This document shows, in pieces, positions 43,211 to 51,042 of a stretch of 64,000 nt of DNA (the stretch's first letter is position 1; each line of letters starts with the position of its first letter). The notes beneath the pieces were generated by a model. That model was given only the letters and a program-made list of their open reading frames with translations. It was not told where the DNA came from and did no database searches. A program made the position numbers and the translations under genes. Source of the DNA: a bacterium (GTDB taxonomy: Bacteria; Sysuimicrobiota; Sysuimicrobiia; Sysuimicrobiales; Segetimicrobiaceae); the NCBI GenBank assembly GCA_035307765.1, contig DATGHU010000034.1, positions 191,417-255,416 of the forward strand. The letters run 5' to 3'.

Positions 43211-44643
43211 TCTAGTCTCAGACTGTCGCGCCCGTCGACGCGTACATCGCTCCCCCGGGGCCTGCTGTGCGAACTGCGGAATATAGGTCTCGGAATCTCA
43301 TCGGTGCGAAACCCAAATCCGGATCCGTAGAGACTGTCGGTTCGCACGAACCCTTCTTTCACAGAAAAGATGTCCGGATGAACGGAGGCCTCGGCGGCCG
43401 ATGTCGCGGGAAAGTATTGCCGCGAGTTGGTCTCCACGCCGACAAGGGGATGTGTCCGCGCGGCAAACCCTACAGAGTGAAGAAGCGCCAAACCGGGGTT
43501 GGTCAGATCCTGAACGGTATAGGGAATCCCGCGCTGTTCCGCCAGGCAAACGAACAGCAGGTCCTTGGAGTGACACTTGCAGGTCTTCAGGGCGATCCCG
43601 GACCATCCGAGCGTAAGGGCGAGATCGAAATCTTGAAGACTGGCTAGCCCCTCATCTAGAATCACGGGCTTCAGACGCGCGACGGCGCGCATGTCGTGTG
43701 GGTTTGCCGCGAGATTACGGGTGACCGGTTGTTCGACGTACAGTAGGGCATCGAAGGCCGGTGCGTCTTGTTCTGCGAGCCTGCGGAGGAACTCAACGAT
43801 ATACTCCGCGCTTTCGCACTGCTCGTTGGTATCCACAGAGAAGACCGGTGGACACGGCACGATCGTCGCCAACTCTCGAACAACCGTCACAACGTGGAGA
43901 AAACGCTCAAGGTCCCAAGACAGATCGTTTCCGCGTAGCTTCACCTTGAAGCAGAACAGACCGTCGCGCTCAATCCAATCCTCAAGGGACCTCGGTAAAT
44001 CATCATCCGCACCAGTCAGTTCGTCCTTGTGAATTTGGTCGAGACCGCCGACGAGGTGAAACACTGGAAGCCGAGGAGTCGCAGCGGATATGAGATAGTC
44101 GCTGATGTACCTCCCCTTGAAGCCCGGACCCAAGTAGGCGCCAAGGTCAAACCGCATAAACTCTGGTCCATATCCTTGATAGGTGTGTATCCCGTTGACG
44201 TTCCCGAAGGCGTCGTGCAAAGCCATGTCGAGGGGCGAGGCAGAAATGAGGGCGGCCAGAGGCGGAATGGACTCCTGCGCACCAAGGCCACCAGCGACTG
44301 ATCCAGCGATCGCGGGCAGATCGCGCTCCGCTTCCATGAAGACGCTCAAGGGATGGGCATAGTCTCGTGACCTGGAAAGGTTTTGGGCAAAGGCCTCCGT
44401 AACCCGCTGGAGCGCAACCTCCCGATCTACGTGAGACACGGCTGCTGACGGCCATCCCCACATGTCCATCAGAAAAATCGCGCCCCATCCGTCCGCAACG
44501 TGCCCACGCGCATTTTCTACCGTGACACGCGCATGGCAGTAGAGACAATTGTCCACGATCACGTTGCCGAATTTTAACGACTCGCGCGCTGTCTCCCGCG
44601 AGACATATACATCCGTTTCAAGGACACGAATGTCCGTCAGCAT
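43207..44643 (-). CDS. Enolase-superfamily sugar-acid dehydratase/racemase-like protein
   Basis: 478 residues, about 100 longer than typical mandelate-racemase relatives. Barrel motifs appear in order: FCFKVKLRGND (catalytic Lys), VFSVDTNEQ (first metal Asp), LLYVEQPV (second metal Glu), LKPVILDEGLAS (third metal acid), and GIALKTCKCHSKDL (second Lys). The family removes an alpha-proton from a carboxylate, usually dehydrating aldonic or uronic acids. With two sugar dehydrogenases nearby this supports an oxidative sugar-acid route. The extra length lies in the N-terminal 150 residues, which contain several cysteines and histidines (NCLYCHARV). Confidence 0.82.
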   Translation of the reverse strand: MLTDIRVLETDVYVSRETARESLKFGNVIVDNCLYCHARVTVENARGHVADGWGAIFLMDMWGWPSAAVSHVDREVALQRVTEAFAQNLSRSRDYAHPLSVFMEAERDLPAIAGSVAGGLGAQESIPPLAALISASPLDMALHDAFGNVNGIHTYQGYGPEFMRFDLGAYLGPGFKGRYISDYLISAATPRLPVFHLVGGLDQIHKDELTGADDDLPRSLEDWIERDGLFCFKVKLRGNDLSWDLERFLHVVTVVRELATIVPCPPVFSVDTNEQCESAEYIVEFLRRLAEQDAPAFDALLYVEQPVTRNLAANPHDMRAVARLKPVILDEGLASLQDFDLALTLGWSGIALKTCKCHSKDLLFVCLAEQRGIPYTVQDLTNPGLALLHSVGFAARTHPLVGVETNSRQYFPATSAAEASVHPDIFSVKEGFVRTDSLYGSGFGFRTDEIPRPIFRSSHSRPRGSDVRVDGRDSLRLE

Positions 44644-44666
44644 GGCCGGGTCACGGCGAGACCGCT

Positions 44667-45359
44667 CTACGAACCGCCCCGGGCATCGCCCGAGCGCCGC
44701 TGCAGCAGGTCGGCCTCCGCGTTTCGCAAGTGCTTGATGATGGCTTCTTTAGCCCGTGGTACATCCCGAAGTCGGAATGCCTGAGCGATATCCTCATGCT
44801 CAGCAACGGTAGCTTGCGCGCGCTGGAAGGGAGATCGTGACAGGGCCCGGACAACCATAATAGGCCAACGAAGGGTTTCGTAGAACTGGCTCAGCCGACG
44901 GTTTTCAAGAACCTTGGTTATACACCGATGAAAGTCTGTGTCCAGCGAGCTGAACGCATCATAGTCGGAGAAGATCTCTTCTGTTCGCAGGGCTTCCATC
45001 GCCTTCGCCAAATCGAACATCTGGATCAGGATCGCCTCGGGGGCGGACGGCAGTTCATCGGCCGCCGCGCATTCAATGATTCGCCGAATATGAAAGATCT
45101 CTCCTATACTCCTTGCGTCGAAGGCGGCGACGATGGTACCCCGGCGTGGCAACACGTCGACGAGTCCATCGGTGCTCAGCCGCCTGAGGGCATCGCGCAC
45201 AGGGGTGGGGCTGAGTCCGATACGAGCAGCCAGGCCGCTGACCGTCACTCGCTCGCCAGATCGAAGGCTGCCCGCCAAGATCTCTGACTTGAATAGTTCG
45301 TAAACCTGGTCACTGAGAAGACTAAGATCAACGGATGCGCTCCGAAGTCGGGTAGCCAT
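44667..45359 (-). CDS. GntR-family regulator with FCD ligand domain
   Basis: 230 residues. The N-terminal winged helix (LAGSLRSGERVTVSGLAARI, GLSPTPVRDALRRLSTDGLV, DVLPRRGTIVAAF) is GntR type. The C-terminal all-helical FCD domain has LDTDFHRCITKV and VAEHEDIAQAF, with the metal-binding Asp/His pattern, and so probably binds an organic or sugar acid. It lies 23 bp upstream of the dehydratase gene and heads that operon. An operator (45404-45426) nearly identical to that at 39106-39128 lies 45 bp before its ATG, indicating autoregulation and joint control of the importer. Confidence 0.92.
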   Translation of the reverse strand: MATRLRSASVDLSLLSDQVYELFKSEILAGSLRSGERVTVSGLAARIGLSPTPVRDALRRLSTDGLVDVLPRRGTIVAAFDARSIGEIFHIRRIIECAAADELPSAPEAILIQMFDLAKAMEALRTEEIFSDYDAFSSLDTDFHRCITKVLENRRLSQFYETLRWPIMVVRALSRSPFQRAQATVAEHEDIAQAFRLRDVPRAKEAIIKHLRNAEADLLQRRSGDARGGS

Positions 45360-45403
45360 TTATCTACCCCCATATCAAATCAGAATCAGGCGAGGCTTCG
45401 TGT

Positions 45404-45426
45404 AAAATACGATGTCTGATGCATCA
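45404..45426 (-). promoter_or_regulatory. GntR-type operator upstream of the regulator gene
   Basis: Core GATGTCTGATGCATC (45411-45425) differs from the importer-side site by one base, and the conserved stretch extends to 23 bp. On the minus strand TTGATG (45427-45422) and a TA-starting hexamer 17 bp on would place the site inside the promoter spacer. A partial repeat AAAATACGA recurs at 45434-45442. Confidence 0.75.
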
Positions 45427-45585
45427 AGACCTCTAAAATACGAACTCTGTGCTTTCCACGCCGCGTGATTCTTTGACCACTGCCCGATCGAGAACTTGGA
45501 TGCACGGTTCATGCTTCAAGTAGCGTGGGACGCGCCCAAAGGTGACGCTCTTGGGTCATCCACCGACCCGGGTCCATCCTTGGAG

Positions 45586-45827
45586 CCGGGCGTTCTGAGC
45601 CCGAAACGCACCAATACCGGCGATCCGGTCCTCCCGTCCGTTCAAGGATTCTGAGGGTTTTGGGGAGCCGAGGTGGGCGAACGCACCAATACGGGTGAAA
45701 CGGTGCGCGGGTAGGCCGGTCGTCTCGGGAGTCGTTCAGCACGGCATCCTTCACAGGAGCCGCCGGCGTCGGTCACGGGGGAAGCCATTCCCAGATCACG
45801 TGTGTGCAAAACGGGTGGGTCTTGTAC
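45586..45827. repeat. Direct repeat C, right copy
   Basis: This is the partner of 32725-32951, about 85% alike by eye and in the same orientation. It again holds two CGCACCAATA motifs. With the left copy it brackets the whole catabolic gene set. The rest of 45427-45899 has no gene. Confidence 0.8.
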
Positions 45828-45899
45828 GATCGTGTCGCCGGGGAAGAAATTTCCCTTGATGGGAAGCATATTGCGATTCGAGATCCGACCATTCGCAGT

Positions 45900-47594
45900 T
45901 TACGCTTGTTCAGGGACCTTCGGCCGATTACCTAACCAGCGGAGAATTTCCGGTACGGGTTCAGGGATCGCCAGCCCTGGTTCCATTGCGATTAATCGCG
46001 CCCTTGTTGGCTTTCCCACGTTGGGAAACTTTTGGCAAAGTTCCTGATACTTCTGTTCACCGAGTGCCTTACGCAAATGGTCTTCGTAGCAGGTGTCCAA
46101 CCGCCAGACACGTACAGTCCCCACCGGTTGGTGCAGAGCGTCCAACTGGGTGTTATAAGTAGTCTCTTCGCCCTTTTTGTCGCTCGAAAAATCAGACGAG
46201 TCGCTGTCGTACACTACCCCTGTCGGGATACCAAATGAGATGGCGATCTTAGCGAACTCCATCAAGTTGCGTTTCCCACCCGCCTCAATAATCGTGGCCC
46301 CGGCTTGATCAAGATCGATCCCAAGGTCTCTGGCGTATTCCGGTAGAGCGAGCTTTTCGGTATCACCTTCAACGATAAGAAGCCGCGTTGCGAAGAATAG
46401 CTCGTTTCTCTCAGGGTCTAATTCCTTGATGAGCTTTTCCCGTCGCGCGCTGTCGCTCGGCAGCCTTGAAATGGTCACGCCAGTTCTGCCGGTTTGCTTG
46501 CGGACCAGAACGATTTCTTTGTAGTCGGGTACTGCGACAAAATGAGGCGAATGAGTAGTATAGATGATTTGGTTCTTCTCTCCGATCCTGCGGAGAGTCT
46601 TATAAAGCGCTCGCTGCATTTGGGGATGTAGAAACATTTCCGGCTCTTCAATGAGCAGGATTGCTCCCCGTCTTTGGGTTTCTTCAAAAGCCTGCAGAAT
46701 CGCGAGAACGATGGCATTTTGCATACCTTCACCCATCTCCTGCGCGCTTACAGTAAAGCCGTCCTCGCGGACATGCAGGTCTAACGTTTTGTAGAAGTCG
46801 AGGCTATCAATTGGCTTGAAATAGAGATCGATCTTGCTTGCATCGTTCACCGGATCAAAACCGAGCTGCTGAAGCACCTTGTCTTTAATAGACGATTCCA
46901 CTTCGTTGAACGCATCAGTGTGGAGGAGTTCAAGCGCTGACTCCATTAATTCTCGGAAGCGCTCGATGCGAGACACCATCACTTCGGTTCCGTCCCCTCG
47001 CTTTACCCGTACAGTGTTTTTGGGGTCTTGTAGCCCGCGGTTGATGTCTTCGAACATCTGGCGCAGGAGCGAATAGCGCGCGCTCGGCAGCTGCTCTTTC
47101 AGAGACCGATTAGTGCCGATGTAGATGAGCGGAACAGCATCGCGGACCTCGGGTGGGATGCCGATGAGGCGTTCGTACTGATGTGTCTGTCCCATTTTCG
47201 GGGCCTTGGTAAGAACGCTTGGCGGCTTGCCCCTTTCATCGCGGCAACTTTGCTCTAATCGGGGCTGGCCTTTCTTTTCGCCCATCTTGTACCGTGTGTA
47301 TTCAAACGAGAGGCCATGAACATCGGTCCGGGGTGCCTCCTTGAAATGATGATATGAAATCGGCGGGTCTACCGAGCACGAAATCGTGACAGCCGCTTCA
47401 GTGCGCATGAAGATATCCTCTGGGGAGAAGCTCGACGCCGCAACCCAGTTTGTTCCTAATATTCTGCGAAGGGCTTCTAGAATGTTGCTTTTTCCGGCAT
47501 TGTTGGGGCCGATTAAGGCGCAGATCTGCGGCACCTCGAAAGTGAGACTCTCGATCGAGCGAAAGTTCTCGATCCGGAGGGATTTGATTCTCAT
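45900..47594 (-). CDS. OLD-family ATPase with TOPRIM nuclease domain
   Basis: 564 residues. The SMC-like ATPase N-terminus starts MRIKSLRIENFRSIESLTFE with Walker A GPNNAGKS (residues 29-36). The ABC-like signature region is SAQEMGEGMQNAIVLAIL, Walker B is AILLIEEPEMFLHP (about 310-320), and the switch His is in IIYTTHSPHF. The TOPRIM domain follows: LLIVEGDTEKLALP, then GVVYDSDSSDF. OLD proteins are DNA nucleases used in phage defence (P2 Old; GajA of Gabija). No UvrD-like GajB partner is adjacent, so this is a stand-alone or class 1-type OLD. It lies divergent from, and only 41 bp from, the ThiF fragment. Confidence 0.88.
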   Translation of the reverse strand: MRIKSLRIENFRSIESLTFEVPQICALIGPNNAGKSNILEALRRILGTNWVAASSFSPEDIFMRTEAAVTISCSVDPPISYHHFKEAPRTDVHGLSFEYTRYKMGEKKGQPRLEQSCRDERGKPPSVLTKAPKMGQTHQYERLIGIPPEVRDAVPLIYIGTNRSLKEQLPSARYSLLRQMFEDINRGLQDPKNTVRVKRGDGTEVMVSRIERFRELMESALELLHTDAFNEVESSIKDKVLQQLGFDPVNDASKIDLYFKPIDSLDFYKTLDLHVREDGFTVSAQEMGEGMQNAIVLAILQAFEETQRRGAILLIEEPEMFLHPQMQRALYKTLRRIGEKNQIIYTTHSPHFVAVPDYKEIVLVRKQTGRTGVTISRLPSDSARREKLIKELDPERNELFFATRLLIVEGDTEKLALPEYARDLGIDLDQAGATIIEAGGKRNLMEFAKIAISFGIPTGVVYDSDSSDFSSDKKGEETTYNTQLDALHQPVGTVRVWRLDTCYEDHLRKALGEQKYQELCQKFPNVGKPTRARLIAMEPGLAIPEPVPEILRWLGNRPKVPEQA

Positions 47595-47635
47595 GGCGCT
47601 ACTGCCATCCTGCGTGTAGTGGTGCCCTGTGCTCC

Positions 47636-48130
47636 GTGACGCGTCTTCTTCAGAATCCCGAGTACTTCCTTCGTGCGGACTCGCTCGCCGCTCGCGAGCA
47701 GATTAACGCCTTCTGCCGTCGTCACCACCTACCCCTTGTTGATATCGGGATGACGATCCTGACAGAGGGCGAGCATCTCGCGTTGGCCCACGGCCAGCTC
47801 GTGCTTGTAACGCCGGACTCCGCCTGTCTCCGCTGCGGGCCGTTACTTTCCGATGCGGCTCTTGAGCGCGAACGTACTGTGCGTCGACCGGGTTATGATC
47901 GGAATCCCGAGACCCTGGGAGACCCTCAGGTGGTATGCATGAATGGGGTCCTTGCCTCAGGGGCGGCGAATAGCGTTCTCAACCTCATCACTGGATATGC
48001 GGGTGTGGCCCGGAATGCAGGTTGGTGGAGTTATGATGGTCGCCAGGGAGCCCTCATTCCCTGTGCGTCGCCAGGGGGGGCTGTCCTGCCTACGCCGAGC
48101 AAGGTCATGGCGATTTGCCTTAATGACTAG
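47636..48130 (+). CDS. 5'-truncated ThiF/E1-like protein (C-terminal part of the adenylating fold)
   Basis: 164 residues that match only the second half of a ThiF/MoeB/E1 domain. DSLAAREQINAFCRRHHLPLVDIG is the strand-helix after the adenylation site, CLRCGPLL (Cys64, Cys67) is one half of the zinc or thiol motif, and MNGVLASGAANSVLNLITGYA is the classic closing helix. The glycine-rich nucleotide loop and catalytic Arg/Asp that should precede residue 1 are absent; instead the OLD gene begins on the other strand. It cannot adenylate a substrate as it stands. The start is GTG 47636; the nuclease-like gene follows 9 bp on. Confidence 0.72.
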   Translation: MTRLLQNPEYFLRADSLAAREQINAFCRRHHLPLVDIGMTILTEGEHLALAHGQLVLVTPDSACLRCGPLLSDAALERERTVRRPGYDRNPETLGDPQVVCMNGVLASGAANSVLNLITGYAGVARNAGWWSYDGRQGALIPCASPGGAVLPTPSKVMAICLND

Positions 48131-48139
48131 GGGGGCCTC

Positions 48140-49465
48140 ATGACAGCATTTTCCTCGCGACACATAGCTGGGATCGATGCGAATCGCACTGTCAAAGATG
48201 AGTTGGCTGCCGCCATCGCCCGCAGGTCGGCAAGGCGCAGAATCTCGGTCACCGACCTAGTGAACCCGCGACAGACCTTCTTTAGCCGAACTCGGCCAGA
48301 CATTGTCATCTCCGCAGACCGTAAACAGTTGATGATGGCAGGGACCGGGTTCCATGACTTATTCGGTCGCGCGGTCTCGACGGAAGAGTACGTCGAGCAG
48401 TTCGTTGAGTTTGAAGAGATCGTCGGCAAGATCGACGTCTTCGAGAGCGAGCCGATCGAGCTAAAGACCACCTCCTCAATCCCCACAGAGGTGCTCACAT
48501 CACGTCCGGGTCAGGTGGAGCAACTAGCGATGTACTGCGCGATGGTCGCCAGGCCCTTAGGGCACCTCCTGTATTATCGACGGTCTGAGTACGGGCGCGA
48601 GCCTCTCCTCAAGGCGTTCGACGTGGAAATGACGGATCGCGACCACATCGTGCGCGAGATGCTTCAGCGTCGCGACCTCCTGCGTGCCGCTCTCGACACC
48701 GGGGATCCCTGCCACCTCCTCCGCTGCGAGTGGTTTGGCCGGGACTGTACGTATGCGGACGTTTGCGGTTGCGTCACCGCGCAGCCGCTCACGCGCATGG
48801 TTTCGACCGGGACAGTCCGCATCGCAGAGAACACCGCACTGGCCGAGGTCCTCAAGGCTAAGATCCTGGCAGTGCCCCCGATAGGGCCGGCCGACAACTT
48901 CACGCTGAACGACCTGGTATTCCCGCGGAAAGCGGCCCTCCGGCGTGATGGCATCCCAGAGAGTGGGGAGCCAGATGCAGGCGAACAAATGGAGTCGATG
49001 GAACGTCGTGGTTTCCTTGACGTGCTTGAGGACGCGGTGTGGCACGGAGTACCTGGGGCCTGCCGGACAACCAGGGTGCAGTTTGGGCCCATTCGCGGAT
49101 CGCTGCTGCTTTACCGGGGGATCCCGACGTTGCTGCGCGCCACCAAACGCAGGGAGATGATCCCCCGAGACCGCCTCGCTGTCGATGCCCCTTACTACAC
49201 GGACCGACTCGCCTTCGAGTGCGCGATGGCGGGCAGTGAGAAGGGAAGGCTCATCATCTACTATTCTGCTCTGGAAGACAAGTTCATGGTGTACGACTTC
49301 TGGTTTCGAGATCTCGAAGGCATTCGGGCCGAGATGCGCAGGCGCCTCGATTTGCTCCAATCAGGCGCCCAACCAAATGAGCTTCCGCCCTGCGAGCCGG
49401 CCTGGATGAGCAGGCTCTGCAACTTTGGGCACAAATGTGCCTGTGCGGGGGTCCCGCGGCGGTGA
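48140..49465 (+). CDS. Cas4-like PD-(D/E)XK nuclease built of two tandem units
   Basis: 441 residues. Unit 1 (about 34-212) has VTDLVNPRQTFFSR, the nuclease core Asp99...Glu107-Leu-Lys109 (VGKIDVFESEPIELKT), QLAMY (Gln128, Tyr132) and cysteines 191, 196, 203, 209 and 211, as in Fe-S Cas4/RecB-type exonucleases. Unit 2 (about 254-441) repeats the order: LNDLVFPRKAALRR, a core IRGSLLLYRGIPTLLRATK in which the acidic and Lys residues are lost, RLAFECAM, a matching helix, and cysteines 418, 427, 433 and 435. One unit should be active and the other structural. It is co-directional with the ThiF fragment and away from any CRISPR genes. Confidence 0.75.
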   Translation: MTAFSSRHIAGIDANRTVKDELAAAIARRSARRRISVTDLVNPRQTFFSRTRPDIVISADRKQLMMAGTGFHDLFGRAVSTEEYVEQFVEFEEIVGKIDVFESEPIELKTTSSIPTEVLTSRPGQVEQLAMYCAMVARPLGHLLYYRRSEYGREPLLKAFDVEMTDRDHIVREMLQRRDLLRAALDTGDPCHLLRCEWFGRDCTYADVCGCVTAQPLTRMVSTGTVRIAENTALAEVLKAKILAVPPIGPADNFTLNDLVFPRKAALRRDGIPESGEPDAGEQMESMERRGFLDVLEDAVWHGVPGACRTTRVQFGPIRGSLLLYRGIPTLLRATKRREMIPRDRLAVDAPYYTDRLAFECAMAGSEKGRLIIYYSALEDKFMVYDFWFRDLEGIRAEMRRRLDLLQSGAQPNELPPCEPAWMSRLCNFGHKCACAGVPRR

Positions 49466-49747
49466 TGCATCGACAAATACTCTGAAGAATCGCCAAAGCA
49501 TGGAAGCGCAATAGAATCGCATGAAGCACGGTCGCCGGTGGCATGCCAGCACGGTAGGGCATGTCCTTTGGAATTCGCTTCATCAGATATGGTTGCCGGC
49601 CCGCGGCACCAAGAACAACCTAGACAAGTAATCGTTATCGCCGCCCGCTTCTGTGCTGCGCTGTCAATCTTAGTCGATCCTGAAGGAGGAGGAGCCACCC
49701 AGGAGAATGACCTTCGCAGAGTCCTTCGATGATCCGGAGCATCGACC

Positions 49748-50011
49748 ATGAGGATCGCCGGATTGTTCGCCGGCATAGGCGGGATCGAGGTCGGCCTTGA
49801 GGGGGCGGGGCATTCGACGGAGTTCCTCTGCGATATCGACCCCTGCGCGCAAGCTGTTCTACGGCATCGTTTTCCCGGGGTGCCAGTCGAATCCGATATC
49901 CGCAAGATCCGTTGTCTCCCGAAGAACGTCGAGCTACTTACCGCCGCCGCCCCTCCTCCCCCGCCCGACCCCTTCCCCCCGTGCATCGCGACCCCACCGA
50001 CTACATCGTAA
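49748..50011 (+). pseudogene. N-terminal fragment of a C5-cytosine DNA methyltransferase
   Basis: The first 65 residues match the Dcm/HhaI-type start: MRIAGLFAGIGGIEVGLEGA (motif I, SAM binding), EFLCDIDPCAQAVLRHRFPG (motif II), then SDIRKI and VELLTA. The next residues should be GFPCQ with the catalytic Cys; instead the frame runs into a proline-rich stretch and stops. Motifs IV to X and the target-recognition domain are absent, so there is no methyltransferase activity. It is the scar of a lost restriction-modification or solitary methylase gene. Confidence 0.8.
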
Positions 50012-50239
50012 CGTAGCCGATGGCATGGCGACGTCCTTGGGCCCCGGCGAGACGCCCGTGTTGACGCCCGAGGAGCGGAATTTGCGAGCCGCCGCGCGGG
50101 GCGCCGGAGGGACGATGGAGGGGTGGAAGAAGCGCATCAGTGTTGATTAGGCACGGACGTTTGGCGAGTTGTAGGGCCACTCGACGATGACCCGCTCTCT
50201 TGTTCGCACCCATCCCCGGAGAATGGTATCATTCGGGGA

Positions 50240-51028
50240 ATGGACAAACCCGGGTTCCGCGACTTGAAAGCAGAAGCGTTGGCCGTCCGAGACGGGATGG
50301 CGAACGCGGTCGCGCGGTACGCTGTTGCGCTTGTGCCCGCGACCGGGCCGACGATCGGCAGCGGTGTCCTTGTGTCACACGGAACGGATTTGTTTGTGGC
50401 TACCGCGGAGCATGTCGCCGACGCGCTCGACCTTGATGATATCCGCTGCATTCCCAAACCGCCCCAGCCTGTCAACATAATTGAGCATCGCGACGAACGG
50501 TATCGGCACCTGATACGTCCCGATCTTGCTGACACGGTTGCGTTCAGGCTGCCGGTGGCGAACGTACTCGCGGACGCGGCAGCGGACGTGGCACTCCTGC
50601 GTCTCAACGGGCACCCGGCCGAGTTCCGTAGCATGGAGTTCTACCCGCTCGAACGGGCGCGTTCAACCGAACTGCCGCACGATCGGGTGGTGGTCTGCGG
50701 GTTCCCGTTTGACCTGACCCTCGTGTTTCGTCCCACACGTCAGAGCGCGGTGTTCTCACGTACGCTCTGGGGTAAGTTGACGACTACTGTCCGGGAAAAC
50801 TTCGACCCTGACCGCCAGTTGCTCATTACGTACGAGGTCGATGAAGTGATGGACGGACACGGCATGAGCGGGGGAGGGGTATGGATGCCCCCGCGACCAG
50901 GCACGGACCTTTGGAATCCCGACGATCAGATCCTCGTTGGCCTGCAGATCGGGTGCTTTGAAAAGACTGCAGGGCGACCGCTCGTCGCAACGCGAATTGA
51001 GCGGGTCAGGCGCCTGCTCGTTAAGTGA
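50240..51028 (+). CDS. Trypsin-like serine protease, cytoplasmic
   Basis: 262 residues without a signal peptide. The chymotrypsin-fold triad is visible: His58 in LFVATAEHVADAL, Asp116 in AADVALLRLNG and Ser210 in DGHGMSGGGVW. SGVLVSHGTDLFVATAEHV is the standard first barrel. There is no PDZ domain, unlike HtrA. Small cytoplasmic trypsin-like proteins occur as effectors or cofactors in anti-phage gene sets, which fits the neighbours, but no fused sensor is present. ATG 50240 starts the frame; AATG is preceded by GGGG. Confidence 0.8.
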   Translation: MDKPGFRDLKAEALAVRDGMANAVARYAVALVPATGPTIGSGVLVSHGTDLFVATAEHVADALDLDDIRCIPKPPQPVNIIEHRDERYRHLIRPDLADTVAFRLPVANVLADAAADVALLRLNGHPAEFRSMEFYPLERARSTELPHDRVVVCGFPFDLTLVFRPTRQSAVFSRTLWGKLTTTVRENFDPDRQLLITYEVDEVMDGHGMSGGGVWMPPRPGTDLWNPDDQILVGLQIGCFEKTAGRPLVATRIERVRRLLVK

Positions 51029-51042
51029 CTTTACGGCCGATG

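Noticed and set aside
45900-47594. Complete Gabija system (GajA with GajB)
   Set aside because: The OLD-type protein fits GajA-like proteins, but there is no adjacent UvrD-type GajB helicase; the helicase at 52652 is of a different family and 5 kb away.
47636-48130. Bacterial ubiquitin-like conjugation (E1-E2-JAB) or CBASS ancillary operon
   Set aside because: The E1-like part lacks its nucleotide-binding half, and no E2, JAB or cyclase gene is nearby.
48140-49465. CRISPR-associated Cas4
   Set aside because: The layout is Cas4-like, but no cas1, cas2, effector genes or repeats are near and the protein has two units; a general RecB-type nuclease label is safer.
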